Source of the DNA: Cuneatibacter caecimuris
Lineage (GTDB): Bacteria > Bacillota > Clostridia > Lachnospirales > Lachnospiraceae
Assembly (NCBI RefSeq): GCF_004216775.1
Contig: NZ_SGXF01000009.1
Coordinates: forward strand, 1-64,000
Length of the DNA: 64,000 nt
Direction: 5' to 3'
Each line of letters begins with the position of its first letter. Position 1 is the stretch's first letter. This document shows positions 59,094 to 64,000 of this stretch, one piece after another. The position numbers and the translations under genes were made by a program. A model generated the notes under the pieces. It searched no databases. It had not been told where the DNA came from and saw only the letters and a list, made by a program, of their open reading frames with translations.

Positions 59094-61445
59094 ATGAGCA
59101 TTTACGATACCCTGAACCCCGTGCAGCAGGAGGCCGTCTTTCATACAGATGGCCCCCTGCTGATTTTAGCGGGCGCAGGTTCTGGCAAAACCAGAGTGCT
59201 GACACACAGAATTGCGTATTTAATTGAGGAAAAGGGTGTAAATCCATGGAATATTATGGCCATCACCTTTACGAATAAAGCTGCGGATGAAATGCGGGAG
59301 AGAGTGGATAAACTGGTAGGCTTCGGATCAGAGAGTATCTGGGTGGCCACCTTCCATTCCACCTGTGTGCGTATTTTGCGCAGGCACATTGATTTTCTGG
59401 GATATGATACCAATTTTACAATCTATGATTCCGACGATCAAAAGACGCTGATGCGCCAGGTCCTGAAAAAGCTGGACCTGGACCCCAAGATGTATAAAGA
59501 CCGGGCTATGGTTTCGGCGGTAAGCGCGGCGAAAAATGATATGATCTCACCGGAAGAAATGATGCGCAGGGCGCAGCGGACCGAGGAGTACCGCCAGATC
59601 ACAGTGGCAAAGATCTATGCGGAATACCAAAAGCAGCTGAAGAGCAATAACGCGCTGGATTTTGATGACCTTCTGGTGAAGACGGTGGAGCTGTTCCGGG
59701 AAAACGGAGAGGTGCTGGAATATTACCAGAATCGTTTCCGGTATATCATGGTGGATGAGTACCAGGATACCAATACAGTACAGTTTCAGTTCATCCAGCT
59801 TCTTGCGCGCAAATATCAGAATCTCTGTGTGGTCGGAGACGACGATCAGTCCATCTATAAATTCCGGGGAGCGAATATCTCCAATATACTGAACTTTGAA
59901 CAGGAGTTTCCGGACACCCGGGTGATCAAGCTGGAGCAGAATTACCGCTCCACCCAGAATATTCTGGATGCTGCCAATGAGGTGATCCGGCACAATAAAG
60001 GGAGAAAAGAGAAAAAGCTGTGGACGGATCACGGCGCGGGGGAATTGGTTAAGTTCCGCCAGTTCGATAATGGGTATGACGAGGCCGAGGCGGTGGTCAT
60101 GGATGTGCTGAAGCTGGTGAACGCAGGGGAATGCAGCTATAAGGACTGCGCTGTGCTTTACCGCACAAATGCCCAGTCCCGCGCATTTGAAGAAGCCTGC
60201 GTATCCCACAACGTTCCCTACCGGCTGATCGGCGGCGTAAATTTCTATCAGAGACAGGAGATCAAGGATATCCTGGCTTATCTGAAAACCATCGATAACG
60301 GTGCGGACGACCTTGCAGTGCAGCGGATTCTGAATGTGCCTAAGCGGGGAATCGGACAAACTTCTGTGGGGCGTGTGACGGCCTATGCGGATGAACATGA
60401 ACTCAGTTTTTTTGATGCTCTGCAGGCAGCGGAGCAGATCGCATCTTTGGGGAAGGCAGCCGGAAAAATCCGTTCTTTTGTTAATACAATCATGGTGTTC
60501 CGGGCGCAGGCAGATTATCTGCCGGTGCATGAGTTGATTGAATCTGTGCTGGAAACCAGCGGCTATCTGGAAGAGCTGGAGGCCAACGAAGAGGAAGAAA
60601 AGGCATTGCAGCGCAGGGAGAATCTGGAGGAGCTGATCAGTAAAGCGGCTGATTATGAGGACAGCGCGGAGGCCCCCACTCTCAGCGGTTTTCTGGAAGA
60701 AGTGGCTCTGGTGGCAGATATTGACAGCCTGGATCAGAACGCGGACAGGATGATTCTGATGACTTTGCACGGCGCAAAAGGGCTGGAATTCCCCAGGGTA
60801 TATCTGTGCGGCCTGGAGGACGGACTGTTCCCCAGCTATATGTCCATTGAATCAGACGATGCTTCTGATCTGGAAGAAGAACGGAGACTCTGCTATGTGG
60901 GCATCACCAGAGCTATGGAACACCTGACGCTGACAGCGGCCCGGCTGCGGACTGTGCGGGGAGAGACCAGATATAATATGGTTTCCAGATTCTTACAGGA
61001 AATTCCGCCATTGCTTCTGGACCAGAAAGAAAACCTTACATACCGGCAGTGGAGCGGATATCAGGACGGAAAAGAGGAGAAGCGCAGAAAGCAGGAATCT
61101 TCTGTATCGTCCTTTGGAGTTGGAAAGGCTGCCGGAGCTGGATTTGGAGGAAGCCCTTCCGAAAGCTTCGGGACAAAAACCTATGGAAAGCCCTCTCCTA
61201 CAGCCTTTGACCTTCCGAAGAAATCTCCCGTTACACCTGCTTCTTCCATTGGGAAAACCTTTACGGTGCAGAAAATGGATAAATTGGACTATCAGGTAGG
61301 GGACCGCGTAAAGCACATAAAATTCGGCCCGGGAACAGTTGAAAGAATTGAGGACGCTAAAAAAGACTTTGAAGTGACCGTGAATTTTGACCGCTGCGGT
61401 GTGCGAAGCATGTTTGCCAGCTTCGCTAAGTTGAAAAAAATTTAA
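59094..61445 (+). CDS. pcrA: ATP-dependent DNA helicase PcrA/UvrD
   Basis: A superfamily 1A helicase of 783 residues that unwinds DNA 3' to 5' for repair and plasmid or phage replication. Motif I AGAGSGKTRVLTHR (about 27-40), motif Ia TFTNKAADEMRERV, motif II VDEYQDTN, motif III GDDDQSIYKFRGA, motif IV LEQNYRST, motif V TLHGAKGLEF, and motif VI YVGITRAM are in order. The C-terminal part has a linker and a short Tudor-like domain (DYQVGDRVKHIKFGPGTVE) usual for PcrA. AGGAGAGCAGG lies upstream. Confidence 0.97.
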   Translation: MSIYDTLNPVQQEAVFHTDGPLLILAGAGSGKTRVLTHRIAYLIEEKGVNPWNIMAITFTNKAADEMRERVDKLVGFGSESIWVATFHSTCVRILRRHIDFLGYDTNFTIYDSDDQKTLMRQVLKKLDLDPKMYKDRAMVSAVSAAKNDMISPEEMMRRAQRTEEYRQITVAKIYAEYQKQLKSNNALDFDDLLVKTVELFRENGEVLEYYQNRFRYIMVDEYQDTNTVQFQFIQLLARKYQNLCVVGDDDQSIYKFRGANISNILNFEQEFPDTRVIKLEQNYRSTQNILDAANEVIRHNKGRKEKKLWTDHGAGELVKFRQFDNGYDEAEAVVMDVLKLVNAGECSYKDCAVLYRTNAQSRAFEEACVSHNVPYRLIGGVNFYQRQEIKDILAYLKTIDNGADDLAVQRILNVPKRGIGQTSVGRVTAYADEHELSFFDALQAAEQIASLGKAAGKIRSFVNTIMVFRAQADYLPVHELIESVLETSGYLEELEANEEEEKALQRRENLEELISKAADYEDSAEAPTLSGFLEEVALVADIDSLDQNADRMILMTLHGAKGLEFPRVYLCGLEDGLFPSYMSIESDDASDLEEERRLCYVGITRAMEHLTLTAARLRTVRGETRYNMVSRFLQEIPPLLLDQKENLTYRQWSGYQDGKEEKRRKQESSVSSFGVGKAAGAGFGGSPSESFGTKTYGKPSPTAFDLPKKSPVTPASSIGKTFTVQKMDKLDYQVGDRVKHIKFGPGTVERIEDAKKDFEVTVNFDRCGVRSMFASFAKLKKI

Positions 61446-61532
61446 TTTTTAGGAAATTAGGATAGTAAAATCGGGCATTCTATGATATACTAACCCTAGT
61501 TAGATGCAATTTCAGAAAGGATGGGCGGATTT

Positions 61533-61796
61533 ATGAATAAGATTGAGGAAATCATTCAGGCCAGCAAGCTGAGTGAGCTGCTGAACAAAAAGAATGAGGA
61601 CGAAAAGAAGAAAAATGTTCTGGTGTGGGTGCTGGCAATTGTCGGCGCTGTGGCAGCAGTAGCAGCGATCGCTTATGCAGTATACCGTTTCCTGACTCCT
61701 GATTATCTGGAGGATTTTGAGGATGATTTCGAAGACGACTTTGACGACGACTTCTTTGAAGATGAGGAAGAATCAGAGCAGAAAGCAGAAAAGTAA
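61533..61796 (+). CDS. Small membrane protein with acidic tail
   Basis: An 87-residue protein: an N-terminal amphipathic and charged part (MNKIEEIIQASKLSELLNKK), one membrane helix (about 30-50, VLVWVLAIVGAVAAVAAIAYAVY) and an Asp/Glu/Phe tail with DFEDDFEDDFDDDFF. This type occurs in many Lachnospiraceae without a known role. ATG 61533 is used; ATG 61521 touches the AAAGG sequence and is too close to serve. Confidence 0.75.
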   Translation: MNKIEEIIQASKLSELLNKKNEDEKKKNVLVWVLAIVGAVAAVAAIAYAVYRFLTPDYLEDFEDDFEDDFDDDFFEDEEESEQKAEK

Positions 61797-61853
61797 TCCA
61801 GCAAATCAGAGAGAAAATGTAAGAGAGTGCCTGTTCATCACAGGCTGTGACCG

Positions 61854-61880
61854 GAGCGCCTGAATAAGGCGCTCTTGTGC
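61854..61880 (+). terminator. Weak terminator-like hairpin
   Basis: GAGCGCC/GGCGCTC (61854-61860 with 61868-61874), a 7-nt loop, then only TTGTG. No strong T run, so termination is uncertain. Confidence 0.35.
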
Positions 61881-62018
61881 GTCATGGTATTGTACGTGGA
61901 TGGCCGTGTGTTTCGGAAACGGATTTTAAATTATTGATTGAAGTCTCCTGCGGGAGAAAGTACGTTAATGTGTTTTGTATACATAAATATATCAGGTTAA
62001 ATATAATAAGGGAGCGTT

Positions 62019-63728
62019 ATGAAAAAAGGACAGATTTCAGAAGGCTATGTAGAAAATATTCAGTTTCCTAATAAGGGGATTGTGACAATAGAAGGACAGA
62101 GAATAATTATTAAGAATGCTTTGCCGGGACAGAAAATCCGGTTTATGCTGACCAAAAAGCGCAGCGGAACCTGCGAAGGCAAACTGCTGGAAGTGCTGGA
62201 GCAGTCGCCATCGGAGAAGAAGAGCGGCGTCTGTCCGCATTTTGGCAGCTGCGGCGGATGCCTGTACCAGAGCCTGCCTTATGAGGAACAGCTGAGAATT
62301 AAGGAAAGTCAGGTGAAGGAACTGCTGGACAGTGCAGTCTGCCAGCCTTATGAGTGGGAGGGGATTCTGGGAAGCCCCCGGCCCGAAGCATACCGGAACA
62401 AGATGGAATTTTCATTTGGAGATGAAATTAAAGATGGGCCTCTGGCCCTGGGCATGCACAAACGGGGGAGTTTTCATGATATCGTGACTGTGACAGAGTG
62501 CAGGATTGTGGATGAAGATTTCCGGAAAATCCTCAGTACCGTGCTGGGATTTTTTCAGCAGAAACAGGTTCCATTTTACAGAAAACTGCAGCATACCGGT
62601 GTGCTGCGCCATCTTTTGGTGCGGAAAGCCGTTAAAACCGGCCAGATTCTGGTGGCTCTTGTGGCGTCTACCCAGCAGGATCTGAGCCGGGAGATGGAAG
62701 AGCTATGCCGGATTTTGCAGGAGCTTCCCCTGGATGGGGAGATCGTCGGAATTTTGAAAATAGATAATGATTCTTTGGCGGATGTGGTGCAGAGCGACAG
62801 GACGCATATCTGTTTCGGCAGGGGTTATATTGAGGAAGAACTGCTGGGACTCCGGTTCCAGATCTCGCCCTTTTCATTTTTCCAGACCAATTCTCTGGGA
62901 GCGGAAGTCCTGTATGAGAAAGCCCGCAGCTATGTGGGGGAAACGAAGGACAAGCTGATTTTTGACCTGTACAGCGGAACCGGGACCATTGCCCAGCTCA
63001 TGGCCCCGGTGGCCAAGAAAGTGATTGGCGTGGAGATTGTGGAGGAAGCAGTGGAGGCGGCCAGGCGGAATGCGGAAGCAAATGGTCTGGATAATTGTGA
63101 ATTTATTGCAGGGGATGTGCTGAAGGTTGTGGACGAAATTGACGACAGGCCGGACCTGATCGTGCTGGACCCGCCCAGAGACGGCATCCATCCCAAGGCT
63201 TTGGAGAAGATCATCGGATATGGGGTGGAAAATTTAGTTTATATCTCATGTAAGCCTACCAGCCTGGTACGGGATCTGGGCAGGCTGCAGGAATGCGGGT
63301 ACCGGGTGGTGAAGGGGTGCTGCGTGGATATGTTTCCTGGGACCGGGAATGTGGAAACGGTTGTCCTGCTGACCAAAGAGGCTCCCAAAAAAGGAAATTT
63401 TATAGGGGAAGTAAGTGGTGAAAAGAGGGATATAGATACAGCTTTTGGAATTCAGCAAAAGGTTCTGGAGGAAATAAACACCTTAGCAGAGAAATATAAA
63501 ATCGATAAGGTAATTCTTTTTGGTTCGAGAGCCAGAGGGGACTATAAAGAGGTCAGCGATATTGACTTAGCGGTGTCCGGCGGTGATGTTAATGAATTTA
63601 CGCTTGCTGTTGATGCGGAAACCAGTACACTTTTGGAATATGACGTAGTTAATTTGGACGGCAGTGTGCAGGAAGAGTTAAGAAAAAGCATTGAAAGGGA
63701 AGGAAAGATGTTGTATGAAAAAATTTGA
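62019..63728 (+). CDS. RlmD/RumA-type 23S rRNA uracil-C5 methyltransferase fused to an MNT nucleotidyltransferase domain
   Basis: A 569-residue fusion. Residues 1-450 are a full RlmD/TrmA-family m5U methyltransferase: TRAM-like start, Fe-S cysteines in VCPHFGSCGGC, the SAM motif LIFDLYSGTGTIAQLM, DPPRDGIHP and the catalytic Cys in YISCKPTSLVRDL. Residues about 465-569 form an MNT-type nucleotidyltransferase: VILFGSRARGD (from about 499), SDIDLAV and the third Asp in YDVVNLDG. The join (KEAPKKGNFIGEVSGEKRD) shows no in-frame ATG, GTG or TTG near the MNT start. The MNT part looks more AT-rich. The next gene encodes the matching HEPN partner. A sequencing error at the join is possible. Confidence 0.88.
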   Translation: MKKGQISEGYVENIQFPNKGIVTIEGQRIIIKNALPGQKIRFMLTKKRSGTCEGKLLEVLEQSPSEKKSGVCPHFGSCGGCLYQSLPYEEQLRIKESQVKELLDSAVCQPYEWEGILGSPRPEAYRNKMEFSFGDEIKDGPLALGMHKRGSFHDIVTVTECRIVDEDFRKILSTVLGFFQQKQVPFYRKLQHTGVLRHLLVRKAVKTGQILVALVASTQQDLSREMEELCRILQELPLDGEIVGILKIDNDSLADVVQSDRTHICFGRGYIEEELLGLRFQISPFSFFQTNSLGAEVLYEKARSYVGETKDKLIFDLYSGTGTIAQLMAPVAKKVIGVEIVEEAVEAARRNAEANGLDNCEFIAGDVLKVVDEIDDRPDLIVLDPPRDGIHPKALEKIIGYGVENLVYISCKPTSLVRDLGRLQECGYRVVKGCCVDMFPGTGNVETVVLLTKEAPKKGNFIGEVSGEKRDIDTAFGIQQKVLEEINTLAEKYKIDKVILFGSRARGDYKEVSDIDLAVSGGDVNEFTLAVDAETSTLLEYDVVNLDGSVQEELRKSIEREGKMLYEKI

Positions 63729-64000
63729 TAATTTTTGTCTGGCCTTAAAAAACCTGGAAGACATTTACCGTTATGAAGAGCCTTATGATAATGTGATTTT
63801 AACAGGTTTGGTAGCATTATATGGGATATGTTTTGAGCAATCTTGGAAGGCCATGAAAGAAATCTTAGAATACAATGGTTTTGAAGAAGGTGCCACAGGA
63901 TCTCCAAGGCAGATTCTGAAAACAGCCTATAAATCAGGGCTTATCAAGGAAGAAAAGCTGTGGCTGGATGCGCTTGTATGCAGAAATAATGTGGCACATG
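63715..64000 (+). CDS. HEPN-domain protein of the HI0074 (nucleotidyltransferase substrate-binding) family, partial
   Basis: The first 95 residues of a gene cut by the window end. KKFDNFCLALKNLEDIYRY, VALYGICFEQSWKAMKEILEYNGF, GSPRQILKTAYKSGLI and LWLDALVCRNNVAH match the HI0074/NTase_sub_bind family. RNNVAH is the R-X4-H core of HEPN RNases. Its start lies inside the MNT fusion gene (14-bp overlap), the usual layout of HEPN/MNT toxin-antitoxin pairs where the MNT enzyme adenylylates and silences the HEPN protein. AAGGAAAG precedes the ATG. The 3' end is not visible. Confidence 0.85.
   Translation, partial: MKKFDNFCLALKNLEDIYRYEEPYDNVILTGLVALYGICFEQSWKAMKEILEYNGFEEGATGSPRQILKTAYKSGLIKEEKLWLDALVCRNNVAH

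Noticed and set aside
59547-60770. 407-codon minus-strand open frame inside pcrA
   Set aside because: Antisense to conserved helicase motifs; no start signals.

Overview
The window reads as chromosomal DNA of a low-to-mid GC anaerobic Firmicute, most likely a Lachnospiraceae-type Clostridium. Supporting this are the gene order rpmE / DUF1385 / prmC / prfA, a CIRCE-controlled hrcA-grpE-dnaK-dnaJ operon, a Feo system with a FeoB-associated Cys-rich protein, DUF4364, a LoaP-type NusG paralogue, strong AGGAGG ribosome sites and SigA-type promoters. No rRNA, tRNA or CRISPR was seen. I cannot name the genus.

Layout. 1-447: 3' end of a group II intron sitting inside an intergenic repeat, then a frameshifted small ORF. 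448-5980: sortase-anchored beta-helical surface protein, lipoprotein, DUF3137 and LemA. 6065-10324: ferrous iron island with a divergent DtxR-type repressor, two feoA, feoB, a FeoB-associated protein and an HMA-domain protein, with three copies of one operator. 10545-18602: glyA, an anchored metallo-hydrolase, a phosphatase, pyridoxamine kinase, an ECF sigma/anti-sigma pair, an Lrp regulator, aspartate dehydrogenase, a Cys-rich microprotein and araD. 18615-21073: NrtR-like regulator plus pncB behind a nested palindrome. 21324-24271: ABC exporter. 25207-29859: exopolysaccharide control module (CpsB, CpsC, CpsD, DUF5011-like, LoaP, LCP). 29987-31497: three tandem sigma-like paralogues, the first truncated. 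31601-38779: malic enzyme, radical SAM, regulators, rpmE, prmC, prfA. 38868-41754: dTDP-rhamnose genes rfbA, rfbB, rfbD without rfbC. 41800-47238: glmM, two aminotransferases, and a glycolipid pair (MGDG-type glycosyltransferase and PlsY-like protein). 47263-53900: MATE transporter and heat-shock operon. 54200-56080: glycosyltransferases. 56719-63728: LspA-like protein, PspA, SPFH protein, PcrA, and an RNA methyltransferase fused to an MNT nucleotidyltransferase, followed by a HEPN gene cut by the window end.

Three observations stand out. (1) Two families of intergenic structured repeats recur: R1, about 120 bp with several hairpins, 5 substantial copies plus fragments; and R2, a long hairpin, 2 copies. 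Paired-base changes preserve the stems between copies. One R1 copy carries the group II intron, one splits grpE from dnaK, and one supplies the C-terminus of a membrane protein. (2) The antitoxin-like MNT domain of a HEPN/MNT pair is translationally fused to a complete RlmD/RumA-type methyltransferase. (3) Three tandem ECF-like sigma paralogues without an evident anti-sigma factor follow the exopolysaccharide control module. Several regulatory circuits can be read directly: the feo operators, CIRCE, an ECF autoregulatory promoter, and palindromes at the NrtR-like and Lrp promoters.
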